Below, piece by piece: positions 35,201 to 44,760 of a DNA stretch of 64,000 nt (the stretch's first letter is position 1; each line of letters opens with the position of its first letter). The notes below the pieces were generated by a model that worked only from the letters and a program-made list of their open reading frames with translations, was not told the DNA's origin and did no database searches. The stretch is taken from positions 1 through 64,000 of the forward strand of contig NW_020825476.1 in NCBI RefSeq assembly GCF_003286085.1, in the 5' to 3' direction. The translations under genes were made by a program, and so were the position numbers. This stretch comes from Drosophila persimilis. Lineage: Eukaryota > Arthropoda > Insecta > Diptera > Drosophilidae.

Positions 35201-37950
35201 TGCATGTTTTCCTTGTGTATCTTACCAAGGATCAACTTCACAATTGGATCGTTGTAGGGCAGGAGCATTGGGTGTTTGGCGTCAAATGAAATGTTTGCCG
35301 CTTCCAGTCGACCACCTACTCGTAAGATTCCCTCCTGATCCATGAATGGTGTTAGAGAGTTAATCGAACTTCCCTTTTGTGTTTCCTTATGTTTTGTTAG
35401 GTGACGTATGTCTTCTTTGAAGTCATTCTGTTGTATGTAACGAATGACAATTTTCTGAGCTTCTTTCATCTCATTGACTTGGACAGTCTTGCTTGTGTGC
35501 GTTTTCTTTCCTCGAAAACGCATCATGTAAGCTACTATTCTCAATAGCTTGTTGTATGAGTTGTTGTGCTTTATTTTGTAGATTAGGTCATCCTCCTGAG
35601 AGATAGTCATAATTGATGACTGACCAATCTTTTGGGGATTTGCACTGATCAACTCCTCTTTTGTAGCCACAAATGGTGGTGGCCATGTAGATGTTGGGCC
35701 GTGTAAAAATAATGGTCCATAAAACCACATGCTATGTTTTATGAACTTCGTCGCCGTCATTCCTCTGGAGAGTACATCTGCTGCATTATTTTCGGATGAG
35801 ACATGCCTCCACTGTCTTTGTATCGTCAATTCTTGAATCGTAGCTATTCTTGTAGCTACGAATTTGTCTCGGATGGATGACGAGCAGTTAATCCATGATA
35901 ATACGATCCTTGAGTCAGACCAAAAGAAGGTTGATGCATCTTCCATTGATAACTCTTCCTTTACTTTTGCTGTCAATTGAGCACCTAACACCGCCGCTTT
36001 TAGTTCCAAACGGGGTAATGTTAATGCATTGATGGGCGCTAAATGTGATTTGGCACATAGCAATTGAATCGTTGCCCGCTTATCCTTATGTATTGCTCGG
36101 ATATATACTGCAGCTCCAAATGCTTTCTCCGATGCGTCAACAAAGGTATGTATCTCCGATGATATCGGAATTTGTCCTTGGAATATATGACGTGGTACTT
36201 GTATGGAGTTTAATAATTTTAACTCCTCCCTGTACCTTTTCCATTCCTCCTGGAGATGAACTGGAAGCGCTTCTTTGTAGTCAAAACCTTCCTTTGTGAG
36301 ATGCTGCATAAAGATTTTTGCTTTCATCACAACAGGTGAAAACAATCCAAGCGGATCGAAGATCCTAAAAATTTCGGATACGACATCTCTTCTGGATATT
36401 GTTTCCTTAGTGGCAATCTCCGTTTTTCCACAGAAATGGTCGGATTTAGGCATCCACGTTATTCCCAGGGTCTTCACGCTGCAGTCTTCATAAGTGGTAT
36501 CCTCCAGTTGTACATTTGGAATCATGTCTTCCTTCGGAATGTTCTGTAGTATGTGCACGTTGTTTGTGCACCATTTTCTCAGCTTAAATCCAGAATTTTG
36601 TAGGAGTTGGTTAAGTTCCTTCTGTTTCTGGAGGGCCTCTGGTATGGAATCTGCTCCTGTTAAGCAATCATCCACATAGAAATCCTTTTCTAGTGCATCA
36701 GCTCCAGCCGGGTATTCTCTCTTGCCCTTTTGAGCAAGATATTGTAGGCATTTTGTGGCTAAATATGGAGCTGCCTTAGTTCCGTATGTTACAGTTTTGA
36801 GTCTGTAATATCTCAGATCTTCTGATGGATCATTTCGCCATACAATTGTTTGATAGTACTGGTCCTCAGGATTGACCCAGATCTGACGATACATTTTTTC
36901 GATGTCTGCCGTAAATACATATTTGTGCATCCGGAAACGAAGCAATATTGAAAATATCGAACTTTGCACAGTCGGACCTTTATGCATCAAATCGTTGAGT
37001 GATTTGCCGGACGACGTAACAGCAGAAGCATCAAAGACAACTCTCAATTTTGTTGTAGAGCTGTCAGGTTTCATCACACAGTGATGTGGAATAAAATAAC
37101 GTGATCGTGCTATTTCATTAGTGTGCATTTCCTTCATATGCCCAAGTGCCTCATATTCTTTCATGAATTGCACATAGCTTGCCTTGGTTTCCGGATCTCG
37201 TGACAGTCGTTTTTCCAGGCAAAAAAGTCGACGTGTAGCCAAATCACGGCTCTCCCCTAGGGAAGAAGCATCTTCCAAAAATGGGAGTCTGACAATGAAT
37301 TTCTTGTCACATGCCATTTGAATATTTTGAACAAAATATTGCTCACATCGCTTCTCTAGAGGGGATAAGCATGGTGTGTTGCTCGGGAATGAATCCAATT
37401 CCCAAAACTTGGAGATTTGCTGATCCACCTTGTCCTCCTCAGTCAAAACTGCACACGTGCTTTGGCTCTTTGACTCCTGTCTTAGCTTGCCAGCCACTAT
37501 CCAGCCTAGTTTCGTTTCCTGTAGCCTGGGCAATCCTTTTCCAATTGATACATGCTTGTCTTGCATGATTTCGAAGTAATGTTCTGCTCCCAATAGTATG
37601 TCTATTCTTCCAGTCTTGTCAAAGTTGGGATCCGCCAAAGTGATATTTTTCGGAAACTTCCAACGAGACGTATCAATTGACTGTGCTGGTTGATCTGCCA
37701 CTATGTGTGTCAATACTTTTGCTTCTAGTCTTGTATTAAACTTGTTATCTTGTGAAGTAAGCATAACATTGACTCTTGCTTTTGACGTTTGTGTTCGTCC
37801 GCCAATTCCATTTATTTGTAGTTCTGATTTTGTGACTTTCAGATCTAATATTTTCAATGTTTTGACTACTATTTGCTGATGCTGCAGTTTTGGCTTCAGA
37901 CTTGATTTCCAAATGTAGTAGAGTGTTGTGTCCTTTATTGCACTTAACAC
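32284..37950 (-). CDS. BEL/Pao Pol with C-terminal envelope-like domain
   Basis: An open frame of 1,888 codons. It begins in the remnant of the A17-type protease region (the IDILLGAEHY part is present), followed by reverse transcriptase with YVDDC (about 424), RNase H (TFVDASEKAFG, about 603), an integrase zinc region and catalytic core (VDYCGPF about 980, HCDNATNF about 1046, PHFGGLWEAAVK about 1095), and a DUF5641-like C-terminal domain. From about 1310 an env-like part follows: a hydrophobic signal-like segment ending LLVPLAMAQ, a furin-type site RTRRQR (about 1415) followed by a hydrophobic stretch like the fusion peptide of insect errantivirus/baculovirus F proteins, and a C-terminal membrane anchor (about 1830-1850). 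The listed ATG is only the first in the frame; the true start lies upstream in broken sequence. The protease DSG motif is absent. Confidence 0.9.
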   Translation of the reverse strand: MLSAIKDTTLYYIWKSSLKPKLQHQQIVVKTLKILDLKVTKSELQINGIGGRTQTSKARVNVMLTSQDNKFNTRLEAKVLTHIVADQPAQSIDTSRWKFPKNITLADPNFDKTGRIDILLGAEHYFEIMQDKHVSIGKGLPRLQETKLGWIVAGKLRQESKSQSTCAVLTEEDKVDQQISKFWELDSFPSNTPCLSPLEKRCEQYFVQNIQMACDKKFIVRLPFLEDASSLGESRDLATRRLFCLEKRLSRDPETKASYVQFMKEYEALGHMKEMHTNEIARSRYFIPHHCVMKPDSSTTKLRVVFDASAVTSSGKSLNDLMHKGPTVQSSIFSILLRFRMHKYVFTADIEKMYRQIWVNPEDQYYQTIVWRNDPSEDLRYYRLKTVTYGTKAAPYLATKCLQYLAQKGKREYPAGADALEKDFYVDDCLTGADSIPEALQKQKELNQLLQNSGFKLRKWCTNNVHILQNIPKEDMIPNVQLEDTTYEDCSVKTLGITWMPKSDHFCGKTEIATKETISRRDVVSEIFRIFDPLGLFSPVVMKAKIFMQHLTKEGFDYKEALPVHLQEEWKRYREELKLLNSIQVPRHIFQGQIPISSEIHTFVDASEKAFGAAVYIRAIHKDKRATIQLLCAKSHLAPINALTLPRLELKAAVLGAQLTAKVKEELSMEDASTFFWSDSRIVLSWINCSSSIRDKFVATRIATIQELTIQRQWRHVSSENNAADVLSRGMTATKFIKHSMWFYGPLFLHGPTSTWPPPFVATKEELISANPQKIGQSSIMTISQEDDLIYKIKHNNSYNKLLRIVAYMMRFRGKKTHTSKTVQVNEMKEAQKIVIRYIQQNDFKEDIRHLTKHKETQKGSSINSLTPFMDQEGILRVGGRLEAANISFDAKHPMLLPYNDPIVKLILGKIHKENMHCGPQALLTASRQQYWILKGKNMARSIVQNCVKCTRAKPKLLEQIMGNLPPLRVTQARPFLNSGVDYCGPFKIHYKIRGKKPNTAYIAIFCCFATKAVHLELVSDLTTEAFLAALRRFISRRGKCQVLHCDNATNFVGARNKLQELEEAIFSEKAKEHIVQECNNKGVQFNFIPPRAPHFGGLWEAAVKSAKHLLLKNVTTANLTYEELETVIVEIEAILNSRPLTPISDNPNDVTALTPGHFLIGEPLTAQADREPSQQPKTLGNRWQAVSKLKHSFWTQWSNEYLQQLQQRQKWRKSSANIKEGTLVILKEDNTPVLQWPLGRIIRLFHGKDNFVRVVEVKTAKGIFKREIQHVAPLFNEEEPTHKHPIDDPSENEESSEDRQPRKRTQPNKLSLTMTMFVMLLLVPLAMAQSINITQLGSKPGIYFERVGTSQLATTDWTIIVYYNLKPYWKDMNTFTMGTTKIGHLCTQLQLVDACTSMYQHVKHIEEDLQAENTLIARTRRQRAPLDIIGNIASSLFGVLDSTYAREMSETIAKVKDNEDHLLTLLKNQTSLIDSTINVIKRDEISNSKRLSRIEDFITESKGRADHFSAFQWYTTLSTQLTLLSANLQRMQAEIINVLTDIRHNTISPMLISPRQLKEQLEQIRDHLRPGQALPVTPDNMLMVYQMMKAEGTIIEDHAIIKVTFPLVSVNELEIYKLTAIPVPNKNGISMFEIKTPYMAINSHRDEFVELSETEFKNCHQRANNDFVCYNKQTMFSAETSCELQMFHNKTDSSCQLVNTKKSFLWLSMHKRNRWIFATKSSLKLSAECADGISDIKLQHSGILIAEPGCIIRNSLMTVTSQSTLETTLQLSYARFGDSDLNETSTERSTKKVSRNNEKLNYEELYQMETNLLPPKSFKLPHNLETIDHHHIAIYIALLFIMIIVMIHLVKRWYTTRLPSQQRHTLSSSASEENAPRHPFTINIDDS

Positions 37951-38053
37951 AATCTCTTCTTTGGCAATTCTTTGCAGTGTGATCGCGTTTGAAACATTTG
38001 ACGCAAAGTTGGTTCTTTTGAACCCAATTTAACCTCTCTGCGACAGTTTTTTT
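37951..38053 (-). pseudogene. Broken gag-pol junction with zinc-knuckle remnant
   Basis: Between the gag and pol frames the minus strand encodes CVKCFKRDHTAKNC and a second cysteine cluster, the expected Gag zinc knuckles, in a frame different from pol. A stop lies just behind a run of T/A bases (38047-38058). After the knuckle the sequence reaches the late A17 region without the usual DSGS-containing stretch, so a deletion has removed the protease active site. Confidence 0.7.
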
Positions 38054-38830
38054 TTAAAACTGCGTGCATTTGTAAATAGCGTGATTTGGCTTTTCACAAA
38101 AATAGCAGACATACTGACTTTCAGTTTCTGCTGAGGCACATGTGATGGGTTTCTTTGTTTTTTCCCATCCAATGGCTTCCAAGGTAAGGAACCTTTGTTC
38201 GAGAAATTTCATTAATTCGCTCAAAGGCTGTAATTTCTTTGTACTTTGTATGGATTGTTCATACAAAGTGTGAGTCTGACGATCTAATTTTTTTGTCAAA
38301 ACACATAGAAGAATCGGATCCCATCCAGCTGTCTCTATATTTATGTTATTGAGTGCTGATAATGTTTCCTTTACATTATCGTGCAAAGCCTTAATGGACT
38401 TTGCATCATTGGAAGTGCTTGGTTGATCCAATAATCTTTGAATTAATGCGTTACTAAGCACTCTTTTGTTGCTGAAACGCTCTTGAAGCATATTCCATGC
38501 CGTTGTGTAATTATTTTCTGTTAGCGAAAGGTGGCGTATTAAATTTTCCGCTTCTCCCGTAACATTGGTTTTTAAATACCACAGCTTCTGAATGACGGGT
38601 ACCGATGCTTCATGAATCATTTGCTTAAAAATGTCATGAAATTGTTGCCATTTTAAGTAGTCACCATCAAATTTATGGATAGCAACCTTAGGCAGGGGTA
38701 ATGTATTATGCATATGTGGAGCAGCGATAATTTGTTGAACAGCGTCTGCTTCAGTCATTGTTTGGACTGTTAATACTGCATCTTCAGCTGCATTTTTTAT
38801 AAATTTTAACGTGGATCGCTCTAATCTCAT
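38054..38830 (-). pseudogene. BEL/Pao Gag, C-terminal part
   Basis: 258 codons resembling the DUF1759 Gag of BEL/Pao elements (PLPKVAIHKFDGDYLKWQQF, LWYLKTNVTGEAENLI), with a first zinc knuckle CYFCEKPNHAIYKC at the end. It is one base out of frame with the N-terminal part; the frames overlap at 38784-38830. This is a frameshift relative to a continuous Gag. Confidence 0.85.
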
Positions 38831-39134
38831 CCCAATATTTGATTATTATTGGTTTGAAGTCCTTTCGCGTCTCATTCGTCATTCTGTTCATGATGCGCTC
38901 TAGACTTTCAAGCAGCACCTTTTGTTCTCGGATCATGGGCTCCATTTCAGGCTCACTCTCCATAGATGTAATGGATCCTGTATCTATATCCATTTCTAGT
39001 GCAGCTAACTGCTTTTTAAATTCGTCTTTATATCTGACGACCAACTCTTTTGTGTGTTTGAAATATTCGTTAGAGAAATAACTGTGCTCAATTTTTGAGT
39101 TTTGAGTTATTTTTTTGATATTACATTCCTCCAT
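38784..39134 (-). pseudogene. BEL/Pao Gag, N-terminal part
   Basis: 116 codons starting at an ATG about 540 bp inside the 5' LTR, a plausible Gag start after a leader. It is charged and helical, with a Glu/Met-rich stretch (TSMESEPEMEPM). It ends by frameshift in YWDEIRAIHVKIY, where the other gag frame takes over. Confidence 0.8.
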
Positions 39135-39655
39135 TGAAAATGCGTCCCAGAGCTTTGATATGTTCTCAATGCGGGATTTAAAATATTCTGGTTTCTGCTT
39201 CCTTTCAGCAGAATCCTATTTATAATTTCGTACCAGGCTCTGAATCTCTTCGCCTGTGGCAAGCTGCCTGTCTAGCATAACATTAATGCTTGATGATGCC
39301 ATTTTATTTTATTTATTTTAATACTTTGACCCGATGGAGGTAATTTGTTTGTCACTATGACTGGTTGTGCCTCTACTCACAACCACGAAGATGGTCAAAG
39401 TATCTCAATAAATATTTATGACACTGGAATTCTTATTTCCAATTCAACCTTAGTCGCCAAGTTGACTGTGATGGTTGAGTTAGATCCAAATAACTCCAAT
39501 TACGGTTTCCTTCACCGAAGGTTTTAAATCACAACTGTGAGTGTTGTTGTATGTATGTAAATTGGTCGCCAAGTTGACCAATTATGTAGGATTTTCCAAC
39601 TAAATCCAAGTTCCAAATCGGGAACAAAAATCCAGATGAACGGTTAAGTGTCCAA
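39135..39655 (-). other. BEL/Pao untranslated leader
   Basis: Sequence between primer binding site and Gag start. It contains no coding frame that I can support. A short direct repeat, TTGGTCGCCAAGTTGAC-like, occurs near 39452-39470 and 39562-39577. Confidence 0.6.
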
Positions 39656-39671
39656 AAGTCGGGGGTCACCA
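39656..39671 (-). other. Putative primer binding site of the BEL/Pao element
   Basis: Reads TGGTGACCCCCGACTT on the minus strand, two bases inside the 5' LTR. It starts with TGG, as expected for pairing with the CCA end of a tRNA. The tRNA was not identified. Confidence 0.65.
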
Positions 39672-39673
39672 AA

Positions 39674-40331
39674 TGAACAAATCAAATGAATCTGTTGATG
39701 TAGATTCACTTGATTTTGTGTGATTGTCAATATGACAATCGTATGCTGAAAATGTAAATTTGTATGCTACCGGTTCATGTACCAGTAACAAATGGTCGCC
39801 GCAATCGGTACTTGAACAAATTGGGCTTCGGAGATGTGAATACATCAGAGTTTTCTTTCGTACTGATTTTATTTGGTAAAATGCAAGGTTTATATACAAT
39901 TTCTATGAGTATGATTGTTTACTTAGGATCTTAGGTATGTTTAATTAGCTCTGAGTATCATATTGCTAGGGAAATGTGTTATCTCTATTTAGGACTAAGC
40001 AATTACTACAAATCCAACAGTGGAATATTCCAAGGGTCATATTTATGACGGTCACAATGGTTATCATGCAGATGGTGTGAGATTTGACCACATGCAGGTC
40101 ATCCAGAATGTGTTTTATGATAGTGCCGTAAATATCTTAACAGTGTATGTACACAAATGCATGCAGCTGTCCGTTGTATATTTATTTAGGTCAGTAGTGC
40201 ATGTCACATATTTATATTTAGAGCATATTATCGTTTATTTCCTTAGGTGGCTGGGAAATCTTAACCTATTTATGGTTAGCTATTTGTCTAGGTCTAATCG
40301 TACGATTTTGTACTTTAGTTGAAATCGTACA
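39674..40331 (-). repeat. 5' LTR of the BEL/Pao element
   Basis: 658 bp, collinear with 31599-32256. The plus-strand right end ATCGTACA is followed by the target duplication CCGCC. Confidence 0.92.
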
Positions 40332-40833
40332 CCGCCTATGCTACGTGTGTGTTAGAGAGAGACAGGGTGAGAAAAAATGAAATTGTTTTCTTGATGCTGG
40401 CTATAATAATAATACGATCCAATTCAAATTCTGCAGTCTAAAAGATATGGTCATTCTCTACGATTCTGCGTTTTTGGTTTTCTCGTATCTTTAAAATTGT
40501 GGATGCCACAGATTTTCGCCCTTTGTGGGGGCGGAAGTGGGCGGGGCAAAGTTTTGAAATATTTTTGTAGCAGTGACATATCACAGAAGTTTGGATCCAA
40601 AACATCGTTGCTCTGGCTCCTATAGTCTTTGAGCATTAGGCGCTGAAGGGGACGGACAGACGGACGGACGGACAGACGGACAGACAGACATGGCTCAATC
40701 GACTCGGCTATTGATGCTGATCAAGAATATATATAGTTTATGGGGTCGGAAACGATTCCTTCTGGACGTTACACACATCCACTTTTACCACAAATCTAAT
40801 ATACCGCAATACTCATTTTGAGTATCGGGTATA
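40332..40833 (-). mobile_element. DINE unit, part right of the BEL insertion
   Basis: Continuation of 30991-31598, starting with the duplicated CCGCC. It includes the second GA-tract, the G-rich block, the tetranucleotide tract and the 5' terminus (with a private TACCGCAATAC change). Confidence 0.85.
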
Positions 40834-41034
40834 ATTAGCTGAGGGTCACTGTGGCCAATCAGTCCTATTTTACTCGCTGCGGTGTCCGCAGCAACTCACA
40901 ACGTTCCCCCTCGTTTTATTTGTTTTCGCAGTTTTAACATTTTAACGCATTTACAAATATTTCTAAAAGCTGTTATTTTAACAGCTGACATTTTACATAA
41001 TGTTACAGAGAAATAAGGCAGTTTACATTACAAA
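40834..41034. repeat. Array spacer with 26-bp deletion
   Basis: The 3' UTR-derived spacer lacking the ACCACTACACTTAACATGG segment (AACAGCTGACATTTTAC near 40980). Confidence 0.8.
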
Positions 41035-42138
41035 CGAGGGGGAACGTTGTGAGTTGCTGCGGACACCGCAACTCTACGGTTATACCCGATACTAAGTCAG
41101 TAGGGCTCTCCTCCGGCAGACGCCGCTAATATTAACGACACGACAAAGAGTGCGTGCGAGAGAGACAGAAAATCAGTCTGAGCGTGACGTCGGGCGCTGC
41201 GTAGCCAATGCAAATTGATTTGTTCCTTTTGGCTATAAAAATGATCTGATCTGATCCAGATTCAGCAATCTAATAGATATGGTCATTATCTATGATTCTG
41301 CGTTTTTAGTTTTCTCAAATCTGCAATATTGTGGGTGCAACAGATTTTCGTCTTTTGTGGGGGCGGATGGGGGTGGGGCGAAATTCTGAGATATACGTTT
41401 TATAGTGACATCTTAAAGGAGTGTGTGCACCAAATTTGGTTACTCTAGCCTTAATAGTCTCTGAGATTTGTGGTTGCCTCAGATTTTCGTCCTTTGCGGG
41501 GCCGGAAGGGGGTGTGGCGAAATTTGGACAGGAAACGGTCAAGGTCCGATATCACAGGAGTGTGGATACCAAATTTGGTTGCTCTGGCTTTTATAGGTTC
41601 TGAGATCCTTGAACTCATATTTTGCAATTGGCAAAACCGACCATGAAACCTGTGTGTTAGAGTGAGACAGAGCGAGAAAGAGTGATATTGTTTTCGTGAT
41701 TCTGGCTGTAATAATTATACGATCTGGTTCGGATTTTGCACTCTAGAAGATATAGTCATCTTCTACGATTCTGCGTTTTTAGTTTTCTCGTATCGTCGAA
41801 ATTGTGGATGCCACAGATTTTCGCCCTTTGTGGGGGCGGAAGTGGGCGGGGCAAAGTTTTGAAATATTTTTGGAGCAGTGAAATATCACAGAAGTCTGGA
41901 TCCAAAACATCGTTGCTCTAGCTCTTATAGTCTTTGAGCATTAGGCGCTGAAGTGGACGGACAGACGGACAGACGGACGGACGGACAGACAGACATGGCT
42001 CAATCGACTCGGCTATTGATGCTGATCAAGAATATATATACTTTATGGGTTCGGAAACGATTCCTTCTGGACGTTACACACATACACTTTTACCACAAAT
42101 CTAATATACCCCAATACTCATTTTGAGTATCGGGTATA
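41035..42138 (-). mobile_element. DINE unit, type II
   Basis: A complete unit, the counterpart of 23268-24359. Private changes occur, such as GGCGGATGGGGG near 41363 and GGGGCCGGAAG near 41498. It is followed by captured ORF2 sequence. Confidence 0.85.
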
Positions 42139-43825
42139 ATAATTTAGCTCATACCACTACTGCTACTACAGGCGCCCAGTACAACAGCTCTCTCAAAATC
42201 GTTTATTGGAACGCCTGTGGTCTAAAAAACAAAATTTTGGAGTTAGAACTATTTATGCAGCGTAATAACGTGGACATAATGATGGTTATTGAAACCCGCA
42301 TAACCACAAATGACCCTACTACCACAATAACAGACAATCTAACCATAAAAGACTACGTACTGTATACTGCCTCACACCCTTCCTCCAGAAGGAAAGGTGG
42401 AGTAGCCATTTATGTCAAAAGTGGTCTCAAGCACATTGCACTTGAACCAATTACAGAAAATTTCTTGCAGTGTGCTCCCATCGCATTAACCACTAACAAT
42501 AATGAGGTCATTGCTCTAGCGCCAATATATTGCCCGCCAACTATCAACTGGACGGAGCAGCACTTCAAAAGGTTATTCAAGTACATGAGCGAACTCTGTT
42601 ATGGCTCCAAATTTATAGTTTGCGGGGACTGGAATGCTAAGCACCCATGGTGGGGAAATGTGCGATCCTGTAAAAGAGGCAGAGTTTTAATGAACACGAT
42701 CCATGCAAACACCTGCTTAAATGTGTTGGCCACTGGGGGAGCCACACACTACCCATTTGATCAAAGAAAAAGGCCCTCCGCTATCGATCTGGCAGTATAT
42801 GCTGGCATAAACTATGACAGAATTCACACCTATTCAGCAGTTGACCTGCAATCAGACCATCTTCCTATCTTCATTAACCTGGGCATCAATGGCTCAACGA
42901 CAGTCCCGGTAACAAATCGCCGACTTCTACCAAGCAAAGCAAATGTCAAAAAATTCCAAGATTTCCTATCGCAGCGTATCAATCTCAACATGGAAATAAA
43001 CTCAGGAGAAGACATTGAGGATGCGATCGACATTCTAAATCAAAACATCTACAATGCAGCGGCGGCTGCAACTTCGCTAATAAATCTGCGTTCTCACCCA
43101 CGCACAGGGCAACTGCCACTAGATAGGAAAACACAGAAACTATTAAGGCTCAAATGGCTGCATAAAAGGGAGCATATGCGCAGACCCACCTTGGAGACGC
43201 GAAGGTTATACAACGCAGCAAATCATCGGCTAAAAAAGACCCTTCGTAAGGCTAAAAATAACCAGATCAATAACCTTTTCAAAAAAGTAGACGCTCAAGA
43301 TCGTTACAGAATGCAAAAACTATGGCGCTTAACAAACACTTTAAAGAGGCAGCCACAACCAAACTGGCCATTGAAAATTCCCAGCAGTAGTGGTAGTAGA
43401 GAAGGCTATAGGTGGACAAAGAGTAGCGAGGAGAAAGCTGAAGCTTTTGTTTCACATTTAGAAGAAAGATTCACACCAAAACTCATAAACTCTGACGAAT
43501 TTAGAAATAGCGTAGTTATGGAGTGTAATGAAATAGCGCAGCTCAAACGCTTAACAACTAAACCTGCCTGGCTTCAGAGGCAACAATGTGGGCGGGAATA
43601 CGATGTAAATAGACTCCCGTTCAGGCCTATTTCCCCCAATGAAGTTATGATGGAAATCAAATCTCTGCAAAACAAAAAGGCTCCTGGCATGGACCAAATA
43701 AACAACAGAATCATTAAAGCGCTACCTCAAAAGGTAATTATTCATTTGACAAATATTTACAATTGCATCTTGAGACATGGCCATTTCCCCAAACAATGGA
43801 AATGTGCTGCTATTACAATGATTAA
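42139..43825 (+). pseudogene. Captured non-LTR ORF2 segment, copy 5
   Basis: Carries a 587-codon frame (42123-43886) like copies 3 and 4. It shares MQRNNV, VKSGLKH, APIALTT and TINWTEQ with the main non-LTR copy at 46776, where copies 1-4 read MQCNNV, VKTGLKH, APTALTT and TITWTEQ. It is thus the copy closest to the source, both in sequence and in position. Confidence 0.9.
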
Positions 43826-44760
43826 CGAGGGGGAACGTTGTGAGTTGCTGCGGACACCGCAACTCTACGGTTATACCCGATACTAAGTCAGTATGGCTCT
43901 CCTCCGGCAGACGCCGCTAATATTAAACGACACGACAAAGAGTGCGTGCGAGAGAGACAGAAAATCAGTCTGAGCGTGACGTCGGGCGCTGCGTAGCCAC
44001 TGCAAATTGATTTGTTCCTTTTTTCTACAAAAATGATCTGATCTGATCCAGATTCAGCAATCTGATAGATATGGTCATTATCTATGATTCTGCGTTTTTA
44101 GTTTTCTCAAATCTGCAATATTGTGGATGCAACAGATTTTCGTCCTTTGTGTGGGCGGAAGAGGGTGGGGCGAAATTTTGAGGTATACGTTTTATTGTGA
44201 GATCTAACAGAAGTGCGGATACCAAATTTGGTTACTCTAGCTTTAATAGTCTCTGAGATTTGTGAATATCCCCATATTTGCATTCTTTGCGGGGGCGGAA
44301 GGGGGTGTGGCGAAATTTTGAAACAAACTCGTCTCGGTCCGATATATTAGGAGTGTGGATACCAAATTTGGTTGCTCTAGCTTTTATAGTCTCTGAGATC
44401 TGGCGCTAATATTTTACTCTAAGCAAAGCCGCCTATGCTACGTGTGTGTTAGAGAGAGACAGGGCGAGAAAAAATGAAATTGTTTTCTTGATGCTGGCTA
44501 TAATAATAATACGATCCAATTCAGATTCCGCAGTCTAAAAGATATGGTCATTCTCTACGATTCTGCGATTTTGGTTTTCTCGTATCTTTAAAATTGTGGA
44601 TGCCACAGATTTTCGCCCTTTGTGGGGGCGCAAGTGGGCGGGGCAAAGTTTTGAAATATTTTTGGAGCAGTGACATATCACAGAAGTCTGGATCCAAAAC
44701 ATCGTTGCTCTAGCTCTTATAGTCTTTGAGCATTAGGCGCTGAAGGAGACGGACAGACGG
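43826..44760 (-). mobile_element. DINE unit broken by ORF2 fragment
   Basis: A minus-oriented unit that ends inside its tetranucleotide tract (GACAGACGG), where non-LTR ORF2 sequence begins. The 5'-terminal part of the unit is missing here. Confidence 0.8.

Larger units (their letters stand above)
31599..40331 (-). mobile_element. Complete BEL/Pao retrotransposon with env-like domain (roo-like)
   Basis: 8,733 bp between perfect-length 658-bp LTRs, flanked by a 5-bp duplication and inserted in minus orientation into a DINE. It contains, in element order: 5' LTR (39674-40331), primer binding site, leader, gag in two frames, pol, an env-like region, polypurine tract and 3' LTR. The BEL/Pao assignment comes from the DUF1759-type Gag, the A17-type region, YVDD reverse transcriptase, integrase and its C-terminal domain. 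The env-like domain fused behind pol is reminiscent of roo. Gag and protease defects make this copy non-autonomous. Confidence 0.92.
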
